Counted from the first letter of the stretch, positions 1 to 9,844 are shown. The stretch: 50,609 nucleotides of DNA from Clostridia bacterium (GCA_017626305.1 JAGAIW010000063.1:1-50609); one strand, 5' to 3'. The notes: generated from the letters alone by a model not told the origin. Numbers and translations: made by a program.

Positions 1-2912
1 CATATTGTAGTAATCGTCCACAGCGTAATACTGCACCGTATACTTACCCTTTTCGTTGAAGGTATACTTATTGTCCTTCGCCGCGCGACGGAAACTATCG
101 GGCGCAATAACGATTACGTGATATGCACAATTGAGCGTCGCGTTATCGAAAACGTTTGCCGTAGGGAATTGCAACGTCGTGCCCAGCTTTAAGGTCTTGG
201 GTAAGTTCCCGTTGACGTAAATTTTCGGCGCATCCGTATCTTCAATATCGATATCGTAGCGCAGCTCGCTCTTAAAGACGCGGTGACCGTCGCTTGCGGT
301 ATAGATTACCGTCCATACGCCCAAAGTATCCGCCGCAAAGGACAACGCTTTTTCCGTAGACGCGTTTTCGTATACGTATTCACCGTCGGGCTTGGTCACG
401 CTAACGGAAATACTCGTATTCGCGCTGAGCACGTCGTACGCCTTCGCTGCGGGAATGGTAATGATTTGCCCAAGCAATAAGCCCTTGCTTACAAAATCGT
501 ATTCCGTTTGGATAACGGGCGCGTAAATATCCACGAGCTTTTGTCTGCTTTCGCCCGTTCCTATGGTGAAGAAGGATTGATTATTCACGCTCTTAATCGC
601 TAGCGCGCTTTCCGCTTTTACGCCGCTAAGCTCGAATTTCAAAACGCAAAGTCCGTCTGCAAAACCCGTAAAGGCGTTACCGTCTGCCCACAACGAAATT
701 CTCTTAGTCATATTGTTGCCAAGTGAATCGACAAGGCAAGCATTCTTCGCGTCGTACGTCCAGTTGAAAAAGCTCTGATCGTTGAGCATAGAGCCCGTAA
801 CGGTTGCTTCGTATACGCCGTTGACGTACAACAGCGACGTTGCCGTATCTGCTTTTTCTAAGCCGAATACCACTTGTTTATTCGGGTCGGCATAGTCTTG
901 CAAAATAACGTTCAAGCGCGCAAGGTTGGACGTTTCCTTTACGTCGAATACCATCTTCAAGCCGTCCGCATATAACTTTTGCGGCAACATAAACCCAAAG
1001 TCCTTTTCTACCTTAAAAATAACTTCTTCGGTGGAGTCCTGCGTAGTAAAGCCTTCGCGCGTATATACGCCGTCCATATCGTAAGCCACGATATAATCTT
1101 CCGCGTAGCCTGCGGTAATAACGGGCACGACGTACGTCTTTTCATAAACAAGCTCTTCCTTGCTAAACCCTGCTTTATAGGTAAGATTCGCGCTTGTACC
1201 TTCTAACGTTTGATTAAAGGACAGCTTACCCGATACGACGGTATCCCCTTGCGCAAGATAAATTTGCTCGCCGTTGATATATACGGCGCGGAAGAGTTCG
1301 CTTTCCGCCTTATCGTTCACGTAATTTTCCAGCGTTACGTCGGCAACGTAATTTTCTTTCGCGCTCGTAAAGCTGACGGGCACGAACGCAGGCGTAAAAC
1401 CGACGCTTTCTTCTACCGTGAAGAAATACGTAACGCTATCCACTATGCCGTAAGCGTTTTGCACGAGATAAGCCAGCACGTAGTCCCCCGCTTGCGTCAA
1501 GGTAGCGTACTGCTTAGAATTGCCTTCAAACGTTTGCACCGTGTTGCCGTTGCATTGTAAATACGCCGTTACGTCCACCGCGTTTCCAAAACGGGGGCTA
1601 AGCGCGCTTTTCGCCGTAGCCGCGGGAACTGCGATTTTATCGCCCGTTTTATACGTACCGTTCAGCTCTGCGTCCACCGTAAACTCGGTTTTCGGCATAG
1701 TTTCATAGCAAATAACGGCGTTTTCCGTCTTAAACGTTTTTCCGTCTTTCAGCGTTACCGAACAAACCATTTTATACGTGCCTGCCTCGGGAAAGGTAAT
1801 CTTATTCCCTTCGTAGGGTACTTGGTTTCCAAGCTTGTCGGTAAAGGTGTACACGGCTTTTTGGGAAATATCCCCTTCGCGCATATCGAGAATCGTCGTC
1901 TTAGGCATAGCAAAGCCGTAGCCTTCCACCGCGTACGTGTCCATATCCACCGCAAACGCAGGCGAGCCGTTGACAAGCTTATGTTCTTCCGCGTAGTACG
2001 CGTTTTGATCGCCGATACTGCGGACGTTGCAGGTGATATTTTCGCTATTACAACCAAGGTAGGTCATTTTCAAGCTGCAATATCCCGAAGTGAACAGGTT
2101 TTTCGCGCGATCTGCGGTATACATACCTTCGTAATCCGTACCCACCAAGTTTTGGTTGGACTTGGTCATATATTCTTCGTTCGTCAAATCGGCAATCGTG
2201 TTTTTGTTGATGGTTGCCGCCGTACCCGACAGGGCGAAGGTGAGCGTGTTCAAACGCTTTCCTTCTTCTTCCGCCACGAAATGAGAAGTTTTTCTGCCAA
2301 GGTTAAAGCCCACTTCCATGTACTTACCCGTATAATTAGGATTACCCGGCGTAAGGAAGGAGTTGTTCTGCCCCATAATCAGTTGTTCCGTACCCGTAAC
2401 CTGCAACATGGAGTTGAATTGATATTTTACGCTGGAAACGGGCGTTAAGTTATCCGTGTACGCAACCCAAGCCGCCGTCCAAACGTACCACCAGCCTGCG
2501 GAGTCGGGTTGCGGAGCAACCGCCCACGTCAAGCTCTGCTCTTCGTTAAAGGCGTCCGTCAAGGTGACCAACACGTAATCGAAATCCATGTGATTGAGAG
2601 TATCGGGATTAAACCCAACTTCTAAAAATCCGCTGGATAACGTAGAAGTAGGTATATAGTTTTTGTAATCAATCGTAACGCGGTCTTTATCCATAACGTT
2701 TTTCACCGTTACGCGCGCGCTTTCCATGCCGTACGTGTCGATTGCGCCGTATTCAATCTCCAAATCTTCGTTGGAAGTGAACATAGCGGTATTCACAGGC
2801 GTAGGATTCGGTGCGCCGTCCTGCGCGAACGCCTGCATAGCCGCGCCGCTCACAAAAGCTCCCCGCATACCGTAGATAAGATACCGACGAGTAATTTTTT
2901 CTTATTTTTCAT
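1..2912 (-). CDS. large secreted Ig-like surface protein, C-terminus outside window, frameshift in signal peptide
   Basis: The reading frame is open from the window edge to about 2868 (over 950 codons) and continues beyond the window. The mature part starts QDGAPNPTPVN and ends in Ig-like strands (DTDAPKIYVNG, GKYTVQYYAVDD), so it is probably an exported surface protein. The start with a good ribosome site is the ATG at 2912 (AAGGAG lying inside the end of the upstream gene), which reads MKNKKKLLVGILSTVCG and then hits TGA. The main frame is offset by one base. One extra base in the G run at 2861-2864 would restore a normal signal peptide (VCGGAFVSGAAMQAFA, cleavage before QDG). It resembles the two next proteins (NEEYMTKSNQNL block). 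Either a sequencing/assembly indel or a real phase change; the in-frame ATG at 2868 lacks a clear ribosome site. Confidence 0.8.
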
Positions 2913-5223
2913 CTCTTTTTCTCCTTAATAACCAAGCCGCGCCAAGCATTACGCACAAGCCACCCAAAACGATACCCGTCGTGTCGGCAGTAGACGAACA
3001 GCCGTTGCAGCCTGCAACCGTCGTTTCGTTTACCGTAAAGGTAAATTGCGTTTGCGTTTCGTTGCCTGCATTGTCGGTTGCCGTATACGTAACCGTGTAC
3101 GTACCTGCTTTATCTAAAACGAATTCGTCTTCTACCGTCAACGCGTTGCCGTTCAAGGCTACCGTTACCGTATACGTAAGCTCTTCGCCCGAATTATCCA
3201 CCACGGACGCGTCCAAAAGCGTCAAGGTAAAGCCTTTTTGATACGTAGTATCGTATTCGCCGTTGACGATAATTTGCGGCTTTTCTTCATCTTCAAGAAC
3301 GCTAACGGGAATAACCGTTTGCACACTTTGCGTGCCGTTATAGGTGCAAACGTATACCACTTCGTATTCGCCTGCTTCCGCAAACTTGAACGCGCCGTCC
3401 GTAAGCGTTTGCTTTACGCCGTCAAGATATACGCCGCCGTCTACGGGATAATCCGTCTTGCCGTCCGTCGCCGTTGCCGAAAGCAACGTAATCGTATTGC
3501 CTACGTAATAGCTTTCTGCATATTCGCCGTCTACCGTGATTTGCGGCTCGGCAAAACGTAAGCTCAGCGTATACGCACATTCCGCCTTTACGCTGTCTTT
3601 CATACCGAACGCAGAGAAGGTATAAACCAGCTTGTATTCCCCTGCCGTTTCAAACACGTACGCCACGTTGTTTGTCAAAAGCGTTTCGCCCTTGTAAACT
3701 TCTACGGTGTAGCCCGTGCCTTGCGGCAGCTGCGGTACGGGTAATACGACGGGCATACCGACGATACCTTCCGCCGTGACTTCCGTGGGAATACTGTAAT
3801 TTTTGGCTTTTACTTCATACGAATAGGTAGCGGTATTGCCGTATTCGTCCGTCACCGTCAAGCCGATAACGTGCGTATCCTTGGTAGGAATAAATTCCGC
3901 GGAGCTTTCCTGTCCGTCTACCGTGTACGCATAGGTGGGCGTTTCGCCGATTTGCCAAACGTTAAAATACTGTGCAAAATCGTGCTTTTGCCCGATAAGA
4001 TAAGACGCGTTTTCCACCGCCGAAATCTTGGGCGTACCCAGCGCAATTTTAAACGTAAAAATTTGATAGCAGGGCGTATATATGCCGTTGGAATACGTTT
4101 GCGTAATGACTTTGTATTCCTTACCAGCGTCTTCGCCCGTAAACGTAATCGTACGGTTTACGTGCTCTACGCTAGTGTCAAACCACGTACCGCCGTTATT
4201 CCATTCCGTTGTGTCAAGGAAACCCGCTACGTACGGCACGACGCCGTCCGTTACGTTCATGGCTCTCGGAACGAACAAATCGCTGGTTTTATACGGCTTG
4301 TTTACGTACAGCGTATCCGTCGTTACCGTAGCGTACGGCTTGGCGTTGTTAAACGTTTTATCGCCGTTATCCCCTATCCATTGTCCGTTGAGCCCACGCA
4401 CGTTTACCGCCACCGTGGGCACTTGTATATCCACCCATTCTACCGTGAGAATGGACTCCGTTTTCAATTTGTTGATGGTTTCCGTAACGTACTCCGTCGT
4501 ATATCTTTGCTTATACGGCGAGTCTTGGGGTAAATTTTCCGATGCCGCCGTTAAATATTCTTCGGAAAGAATATTTGCGATACTCGTCGAAGGGTTTAAT
4601 TTCATATCCCCCGTTTCCGTTACGCATAATTGCCAAGCGGAATTATAGCAAAAACCGAATTTTTGACTGAAATTAGAAATCGCTGCGTCCCAAGTATTAA
4701 AGCCACGCGTATCGTATTTTCCGCTAAGGAGCGATACCGTTGCCTGTTGACTGTCCCCAACGTAAACGTAACCGTCGTTAAAGGTCAAATCGTCCGTCAA
4801 AGAAACGGTAATCCAACATTCCTTCCCACGCATGGTAGCAACGAAGGACAACTGTTTCGTGGGGTCGGACGCCGCCGTATACGTCACGATAACGCCCGTT
4901 GCCGCGCTGACTGCGCTTGCATTTGTGTCGAATACGGGAATAAATTCTTGCGTAGCGTTCACGAGTCCTTTATAGGCGATCGTCACGTTTTCTTCGCCAA
5001 AATGCGGCGTTACTTCCGTACGTACCCCTACGTAGCCTGCGTAGTGGGAAGTCGGTTTGTTTTGGTAGCTGACCAAATCCGCTTGTTCGCTGTAAAAGTA
5101 GCGGTCGCCAAACGAAATATATTCGTCCGCAGAAGTCTTTGCAAAGCCGATTCCTGCGCCTACGGTTGCCACGCACGCAATTGCCGCTGCCGCGCAGCCA
5201 AGGCGTAATTGTTTTGCTTTCAT
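2902..5223 (-). CDS. secreted Ig-like surface protein with C-terminal Cys-containing anchor
   Basis: 773 aa. Starts at ATG 5223 behind AGGAG. An N-terminal signal peptide (LGCAAAAIACVATVGAGIGFA) is followed by an N-terminal region shared with the next protein upstream (YVGVRTE, GDMKLNPST, NILSEEYL). Then come several Ig-like modules; the last two are tandem repeats of a VxGEY..YxxG..TLL..A pattern at about residues 555-735. The C-terminus has a GCNGCSSTADT segment, a hydrophobic helix and RRKRDEK, the layout of a sorting or anchoring signal but without LPXTG. It overlaps the next gene by 11 bases, so the two are translationally linked. Probably a cell-wall or membrane-anchored glycan-binding protein; the ligand is unknown. 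Confidence 0.85.
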   Translation of the reverse strand: MKAKQLRLGCAAAAIACVATVGAGIGFAKTSADEYISFGDRYFYSEQADLVSYQNKPTSHYAGYVGVRTEVTPHFGEENVTIAYKGLVNATQEFIPVFDTNASAVSAATGVIVTYTAASDPTKQLSFVATMRGKECWITVSLTDDLTFNDGYVYVGDSQQATVSLLSGKYDTRGFNTWDAAISNFSQKFGFCYNSAWQLCVTETGDMKLNPSTSIANILSEEYLTAASENLPQDSPYKQRYTTEYVTETINKLKTESILTVEWVDIQVPTVAVNVRGLNGQWIGDNGDKTFNNAKPYATVTTDTLYVNKPYKTSDLFVPRAMNVTDGVVPYVAGFLDTTEWNNGGTWFDTSVEHVNRTITFTGEDAGKEYKVITQTYSNGIYTPCYQIFTFKIALGTPKISAVENASYLIGQKHDFAQYFNVWQIGETPTYAYTVDGQESSAEFIPTKDTHVIGLTVTDEYGNTATYSYEVKAKNYSIPTEVTAEGIVGMPVVLPVPQLPQGTGYTVEVYKGETLLTNNVAYVFETAGEYKLVYTFSAFGMKDSVKAECAYTLSLRFAEPQITVDGEYAESYYVGNTITLLSATATDGKTDYPVDGGVYLDGVKQTLTDGAFKFAEAGEYEVVYVCTYNGTQSVQTVIPVSVLEDEEKPQIIVNGEYDTTYQKGFTLTLLDASVVDNSGEELTYTVTVALNGNALTVEDEFVLDKAGTYTVTYTATDNAGNETQTQFTFTVNETTVAGCNGCSSTADTTGIVLGGLCVMLGAAWLLRRKRDEK

Positions 5224-5330
5224 CTTTTTTTCTCCTAAATATAGTTGTTAAGCCCAAACGGGCGTGCTTTTTTTGTTTCCTTATTCGTTATTTTTTACTA
5301 CACCGCCACGTGGACGGGTTTCTCGCCAAA

Positions 5331-5358
5331 CGTCATACTCAGCGTAGTGAAGTATCCC
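5331..5358 (+). repeat. dispersed hairpin repeat, ACGTAGT type
   Basis: CGTC, outer stem ATACT/AGTAT, then ATCCC. The left internal dinucleotide is CA instead of the usual GA. It is followed by a tail GATACGTAAGTCCGTTTGT that recurs next to other copies. Confidence 0.8.
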
Positions 5359-5386
5359 TTGATACGTAAGTCCGTTTGTTATCCAT

Positions 5387-5417
5387 GGGATTCTTCCGCT
5401 TACGCGTCAGAATGACG
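5387..5417 (-). repeat. dispersed hairpin repeat, GTAA-loop type
   Basis: Read on the minus strand: outer stem ATTCT/AGAAT, GA on both sides, inner stem CGC/GCG, loop GTAA (a GNRA tetraloop as RNA). Confidence 0.85.
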
Positions 5418-5431
5418 GGTGAGATGGGTGC

Positions 5432-5462
5432 GGGATTCTTCCGCTTACGCGTCAGAATGACG
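5432..5462 (-). repeat. dispersed hairpin repeat, GTAA-loop type
   Basis: Identical in core to the copy at 5387-5417 and 45 bp from it in the same orientation. Confidence 0.85.
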
Positions 5463-5505
5463 GGTGAGAGAGAATGACCGTTTTATCCATGGCTTATCCT
5501 TTATT

Positions 5506-5571
5506 TATAAAGATACGCTCCACGTAAAAGTCGTGCATTTTCAATGGGAGCAAGTGGAGCGTACTCTTTAT
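5506..5571. repeat. long inverted repeat (candidate RNA hairpin)
   Basis: Arms ATAAAGATACGCTCCAC and its near-complement at 5554-5571 pair over about 16 bp with one bulge. The 30-base loop contains a smaller hairpin (CATT/AATG). No clean U-tract on either side, so it is not a classic terminator. Confidence 0.55.
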
Positions 5572-5584
5572 GAAAGGGAAACCC

Positions 5585-5611
5585 GCTGCCGCCTATTTTA
5601 CAGGCGGCAGC
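5585..5611 (-). terminator. GC-rich hairpin after small peptide gene
   Basis: A perfect 9-bp stem GCTGCCGCC/GGCGGCAGC lies 15 bases past the stop of the 44-aa peptide gene. The T-tract on the minus strand is weak (interrupted T triplets), so termination may be partial. Confidence 0.5.
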
Positions 5612-5625
5612 CCCTGTTTCTTAGC

Positions 5626-5760
5626 TTATTGCCAAATTTCGCCCCAAAGGATATCTTGCGTTAAGGTATCGTTTTTCGCTAATTCGTCCGTCGACGCGGT
5701 AACCACGTCTTCGTTTTCCATTACCAACACTTTCCATTCAAGTTCTACGTATTTTTTCAT
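5626..5760 (-). CDS. 44-aa small conserved peptide, DVVTAS family
   Basis: ATG at 5760 sits behind a perfect GGAGG (GGAGGAAACGAAA-ATG), 18 bases after the stop of the secreted protein upstream. It begins MKKYVELEWKVLVMENED, continues VVTAS and ends LWGEIWQ. A second small gene at 44052 has the same plan (MKKNY..IE......QDVITAS), and it too directly follows a large secreted protein. No signal peptide or membrane segment. Function unknown; the shared start and the acidic-DV(V/I)TAS centre suggest a real family, perhaps a peptide precursor or a partner of the exported protein. It is too short for ordinary gene calling. Confidence 0.75.
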   Translation of the reverse strand: MKKYVELEWKVLVMENEDVVTASTDELAKNDTLTQDILWGEIWQ

Positions 5761-5778
5761 TTTCGTTTCCTCCTTGTC

Positions 5779-7917
5779 TTATGCAGCGGTGGTAAGGGCG
5801 ATAGTGATATTCAAGCCCCTTTCCGTCATAACGCCCGTAAGCGTTCCGCCTACCGTGTAGCCTGCAAACGTGATATCCGAAAGGTCAACCGTATCACCGA
5901 TTTTCCAAGTCTTGTTTGCGAAGTATGCATTCAGCTCGGTTGCAAACGTCATTTCGTCAACGTCCGCGCCGTCTACCGTAATGGTAATGGAAGGAACTAA
6001 CGTCTTGGACGCGAATACTCTTTCGTATTCCGCCGCTACGGCCGCCTTCAAAAGTCCGCCGATCGTTTCGTCTGCCTTCGCCGCAGCCAAGATTTGCGCG
6101 TACGAACGCCCTTCGTTTCCTTCTTGAATGGCTTCGATAGTTGCCGTTGCGCCGTCGCTGTACGTTACCGTCATGTACGCCTTCGCATGGTAAACTCTCG
6201 TAAGGTTGATATCCTTAACGTTTACGATAGCCGCATTAAAGCAGTAGTTATCGCCGTTTTCATAAATCAAATCCTTATTCCCTTCAACGTCTAAGCTTTG
6301 CGTGGAATTGTTGGAAGTAATCTTCGTGCCAAAGCTGTACGCAAAATTGTCCATTGCCAAGAATTCTTGCGCCTGCACCTTGTTGAACTTAGAAGTAAAT
6401 CTTACGCCGTTACCGTTTTCCGCAATACGAAGGCTTGCCTTGTCTTCGGTAGTGAACGCCAAATATTTCGCAGTATACGTAGCGTCGCCGTCAACGGTGA
6501 TTTGCGTACCAGCCTTATACAATTTCGTACCGTTTGCCCAACCTACGAATACTTCCGTAGCGGTGTTTTCTGCCGTAGGCATGGTTACCTTATCGCCGTT
6601 CATAGCGCTAACGGGATAACCGCTAAGCGAATTTTCGCCAACCTTGAAATCAATTTGCGGTTTTGCAATTACGTTAAATTCAAGTAATTGACTTTTACCG
6701 TAAATATTCCAAGGTTTTGCAGTAACGTCATTCTGCGCTGCACCGTAAATATAATACTTACCTAACGTGCTTACATTGACTGTCAAATTTTGACTAGTCG
6801 AAGGACGCCATCTAAACCAAGTACCGCCCGTACCCGTGGAATCGGTATTGTAATACCCGTCAAAGTTTTGGTCTGTCGAGCTAGAAACGTGCCAAAAATC
6901 CACCAAATCCCCGACAAAACGATACGATTCGCCTACGTATATATCTTTTACTTTTTGTTCTACGTAAGCTCTTTCACCGCGGTAAGAATGTACATATTGT
7001 CCATTTGCGTCTGCCTTTAACCACAGCCCTTGGATTTGACGGAACAAGAAGGCAACCTTGGTCGTTTTCAAACCGTAATAGCTAATACTCCAAATCGCTT
7101 TGCTATCAAACGTGGAATCCGAAGAGTTAGAGTCCATTAACGCGCTGAGTACCGATTGCGCGTATTCTTCCGTATAACGGGACGCTAATTCGTGATTTCC
7201 CAAGGACGCTGCGCTTGCGCTTAAAAATTCGGGGTCAAGAATATTCCCTACAATCGTGCTGTCATTCAACTTCATATTACCGCTTGCGTCAAGATACATT
7301 TGCGTATCGCCTTGGCTAAGTAACCTTGAAGTCGAAGGAAAGCCAAATCCGAAATATTTCTTCGGTTGAGTCGTCCCATTGTAATTCGGGTTCAACCCCA
7401 TAACCGCCGATTGCATATTCGTGCCTGCGTAATATGCAAAATAGTCGTCGCTATCATAGTTAAATTCAAATTCGTCCGAAAAAGCGAGAGTATAACGTCC
7501 ATAATTGCCGTCGTCCGTACAAATCAAGGAAACCATTTTGGTGGGGTCTTGGACAGACTTGTACGTTACAACGATTGCCTTTGCTTCCTGCACGTTCTTA
7601 GTCGCGTTATCAAATGCAACAATTTGTTTCATGGCAGGGTCAATCGTCCCGTTATAAGAAACCTTCGCTTCCGTAGTGCCTTCGGGAACGGTAAGCTCCG
7701 TTCTAACGCCTATATAACCCGTCCCCCAGTTGGTAGAAGGCTTATCCGTGAAACTTTCTACCGTACCGTCGTAGGTATGGAAATACTTCGTACCAACGCT
7801 GGTATACGTCGTTTCCGCAGCCGCCGTTGCAGGCGTAAGAGCGAGTGCGCCCGCAGCTACGCAAAGGCCGCAAAGCGCGGACAATGCTACTTTTGTGATG
7901 CCTAATTTTTTGCTCAT
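5779..7917 (-). CDS. secreted protein with InlB-type repeat
   Basis: About 712 aa from ATG 7917, chosen for AAGGAG seven bases upstream; an upstream in-frame start at 7965 has no such site. A clear signal peptide (VALSALCGLCVAAGALALTPATAAAE) precedes a region homologous to the neighbouring surface protein (GYIGVRTEL, GNMKLNDSTIVGNILDPEFL). Mid-protein, FVGWANGTKLYKAG...YTAKY is a Listeria-Bacteroides (InlB B) repeat. The C-terminal part (ENGNGVRFTSKF, VYHAKAYMTVTYSDG) looks like a separate beta domain. There is no C-terminal anchor, so it may be released or wall-associated. It follows the ABC permease genes on the same strand, which suggests glycan capture, but that is inference. Confidence 0.85.
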   Translation of the reverse strand: MSKKLGITKVALSALCGLCVAAGALALTPATAAAETTYTSVGTKYFHTYDGTVESFTDKPSTNWGTGYIGVRTELTVPEGTTEAKVSYNGTIDPAMKQIVAFDNATKNVQEAKAIVVTYKSVQDPTKMVSLICTDDGNYGRYTLAFSDEFEFNYDSDDYFAYYAGTNMQSAVMGLNPNYNGTTQPKKYFGFGFPSTSRLLSQGDTQMYLDASGNMKLNDSTIVGNILDPEFLSASAASLGNHELASRYTEEYAQSVLSALMDSNSSDSTFDSKAIWSISYYGLKTTKVAFLFRQIQGLWLKADANGQYVHSYRGERAYVEQKVKDIYVGESYRFVGDLVDFWHVSSSTDQNFDGYYNTDSTGTGGTWFRWRPSTSQNLTVNVSTLGKYYIYGAAQNDVTAKPWNIYGKSQLLEFNVIAKPQIDFKVGENSLSGYPVSAMNGDKVTMPTAENTATEVFVGWANGTKLYKAGTQITVDGDATYTAKYLAFTTEDKASLRIAENGNGVRFTSKFNKVQAQEFLAMDNFAYSFGTKITSNNSTQSLDVEGNKDLIYENGDNYCFNAAIVNVKDINLTRVYHAKAYMTVTYSDGATATIEAIQEGNEGRSYAQILAAAKADETIGGLLKAAVAAEYERVFASKTLVPSITITVDGADVDEMTFATELNAYFANKTWKIGDTVDLSDITFAGYTVGGTLTGVMTERGLNITIALTTAA

Positions 7918-7943
7918 TTTTTTACTCCTTATTTTTTTATTTT

Positions 7944-7978
7944 TACCGCGGAAAGGTTGCTCCACCCTTTTTGCGGTA
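7944..7978. other. intergenic hairpin between permease and secreted-protein genes
   Basis: TACCGC/GCGGTA arms enclose further complementary segments. There is no U-tract; it could be a processing or stabilising hairpin that separates permease from surface-protein mRNA. Confidence 0.35.
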
Positions 7979-8005
7979 TAAAAGCCATACTGTTATACTA
8001 GTGTA

Positions 8006-8890
8006 TTATTCCTTCAAGCCGCCGATTGCCAAGGATTTTGTGATAATCTTTTGGAAACCGCAGTACAACGCCACGGAAGGAATCGAACAAATGGTAAACC
8101 CTGCCAACACTTCGGGCAGGCTTGCGCCGTATTTTGCCGAGTCGTACTGGAATATGTACAAACCGTACGCAAGCGTAGGTACGCTAGGCAAGTAAATCAG
8201 CGACGAGCTGTAATCGTTCCACGCGCCGATAAAGGACAAAACGTAGAGCGCGGACAGCGTAGGCAGCATCATGGGCAGAATAATGCGTAAAAATACCGTC
8301 AAATGTCCGCCGCCGTCGATAAAGATTGCCTCCGAGTAGGTATTCGGGATTGCCTTAAACGCCCCGTACAGCAACAGGAAGTTAAACCCAAACGGTCCAC
8401 CGGGGAAAATGATATACGGCCAAAGGTTGTTATAAATCCCCAAGTTTTTATATACCGTCAGCGTCGTGGACAAGCTACCCACGATAGGAATAACCATAAC
8501 GAAGATATTGATATTAAACAGCAGTTTACGAATCGCAAAATCGTATTTTGCCACGACGTACGAGCAGAGCACGACGCTAAGCAAGCCGAAGAACGGACGG
8601 GTAAGCGCCATCGTTAAGCTGTTTGCCATCATATCGAATACGTTATAGGTATAAAACGAACCGTTTTTGATAACTTCAATACGAAGAAGGGAGAAAATCT
8701 GCGTGTAGTTTTCCCATTTCCATACCGACGGTAAGCCTAAAAAGCTGTCTTGGAAGTCTAATCGGCTCTTAAAGGAAGTGAGTATCATCCACACGAACGG
8801 CAATATCAAGGAAAGCCCGTGAATTAGGAAGATAAGACCGATAATAATGAAAATGGTCTGCGCTTGTTTTACTTTTCCACTTTTTCTCAT
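8006..8890 (-). CDS. carbohydrate ABC transporter permease (MalG/YurM type)
   Basis: 294 aa with six predicted membrane helices. The EAA loop that contacts the ATPase is visible as EAIFIDGGGHLTVFLRIILP near residues 188-207. This family pairs with a MalF-type permease, here the gene ending 16 bases upstream, and a lipoprotein that binds the sugar. No ATPase gene is in the window, so a shared MsmK-type ATPase elsewhere is likely, as is common in Firmicutes. The substrate cannot be read from the sequence; the divergent beta-mannosidase suggests a manno-oligosaccharide. Confidence 0.9.
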   Translation of the reverse strand: MRKSGKVKQAQTIFIIIGLIFLIHGLSLILPFVWMILTSFKSRLDFQDSFLGLPSVWKWENYTQIFSLLRIEVIKNGSFYTYNVFDMMANSLTMALTRPFFGLLSVVLCSYVVAKYDFAIRKLLFNINIFVMVIPIVGSLSTTLTVYKNLGIYNNLWPYIIFPGGPFGFNFLLLYGAFKAIPNTYSEAIFIDGGGHLTVFLRIILPMMLPTLSALYVLSFIGAWNDYSSSLIYLPSVPTLAYGLYIFQYDSAKYGASLPEVLAGFTICSIPSVALYCGFQKIITKSLAIGGLKE

Positions 8891-8905
8891 AATCGTTTAC
8901 CCCCT

Positions 8906-9844
8906 TTAAGAAATATCCGCATGCGTATCGCGCATGGGGTCGATACGGTTCAAGCCCCAACGGGTAAACAGCGTAATGGGTACGGTAACCAACGTGATGA
9001 TAATGGACATTGCCGAGCCCTGCGGGTACGCCGTCAAATCCCCTACCATGGCGATTCGGAACAAATAGAACCCGAGCATATACGTGCTGTGCGGTACGTC
9101 GTTTAACCCGTAGAATAAGAACAAACTACCCGAAAGAGTGAATATCGACGATACGCCCGTTACCATATACGTGGTCAACGTAGGGAATATCAGCGGCACG
9201 ACGATAAAGATAAGCTCGGTCAAGTTGTTCGTTCCGTCTATTTTGCCCGCTTCGATAATTCCTTCGTCAATGGCGAACATGGCGTTGGAATAGATAATCA
9301 GCGAAGAGCTGAACCCCAGCCACAGCGTATAGAATACCTGTACGCCAAACGCCGTATCGTTGTTTCTAATCAAGTTGGGCAGCTGTACGCCAAAATACTG
9401 CTTGAACATGGTCGGCAAACCCAGCTCGACAAACTTCATAAACAACAGGTTCATAACCACGCCCGAAACCATGGACGGTAACATGTACACGATACGGATT
9501 GCAGTTGAACCGAACTTCTTTTTGAACAGGTAATACCCAAACAAAATGTTCAGCGGCATACCGACAATCGTCGTTAAGAAGAACATCCAAAGGTTGTTTG
9601 CAAACGCGATACGGATAAGCTCCGAATCTACGCCCGTAAGTACGATTTTGAAGTTCTCTAAACCGTTCCAGTACGTAGAGCCGTCGGGCATCATGCCCTT
9701 GAACGCCATCATGATATTTTCAAAGTTCATGTACACGTAGAACACGAGAAACTGCGCCAACGGGTACAAGAGCATACAGTACACGAAAATATTTTTGAAG
9801 ACGTTCTTTCTATTAAATTTTTTCTTCCAGTTAATTTTCTCCAT
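8906..9844 (-). CDS. carbohydrate ABC transporter permease (MalF/UgpA type)
   Basis: 312 aa, six predicted membrane helices, with the EAA loop as EAGKIDGTNNLTELIFIVVP. Its start overlaps the end of the binding-protein gene by 14 bases, which points to translational coupling. It forms the channel together with the next permease. Confidence 0.9.
   Translation of the reverse strand: MEKINWKKKFNRKNVFKNIFVYCMLLYPLAQFLVFYVYMNFENIMMAFKGMMPDGSTYWNGLENFKIVLTGVDSELIRIAFANNLWMFFLTTIVGMPLNILFGYYLFKKKFGSTAIRIVYMLPSMVSGVVMNLLFMKFVELGLPTMFKQYFGVQLPNLIRNNDTAFGVQVFYTLWLGFSSSLIIYSNAMFAIDEGIIEAGKIDGTNNLTELIFIVVPLIFPTLTTYMVTGVSSIFTLSGSLFLFYGLNDVPHSTYMLGFYLFRIAMVGDLTAYPQGSAMSIIITLVTVPITLFTRWGLNRIDPMRDTHADIS

Larger units (their letters stand above)
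5224..5625. other. 400-bp gene-free stretch with three hairpin-repeat copies and inverted repeats
   Basis: I see no credible gene here. It holds three copies of the dispersed hairpin repeat (5331-5358, 5387-5417, 5432-5462), a long inverted repeat (5506-5571) and a terminator-like hairpin (5585-5611). It separates two paralogous secreted-protein genes on the minus strand, so the downstream pair may depend on read-through or on an internal promoter I could not identify. Confidence 0.7.

Noticed and set aside
1822-2448. Plus-strand open frames across 1-11 kb
   Set aside because: They are antisense to long continuous minus-strand genes with signal peptides and ribosome sites; their residue make-up is rich in R/V/F runs typical of shadow frames.
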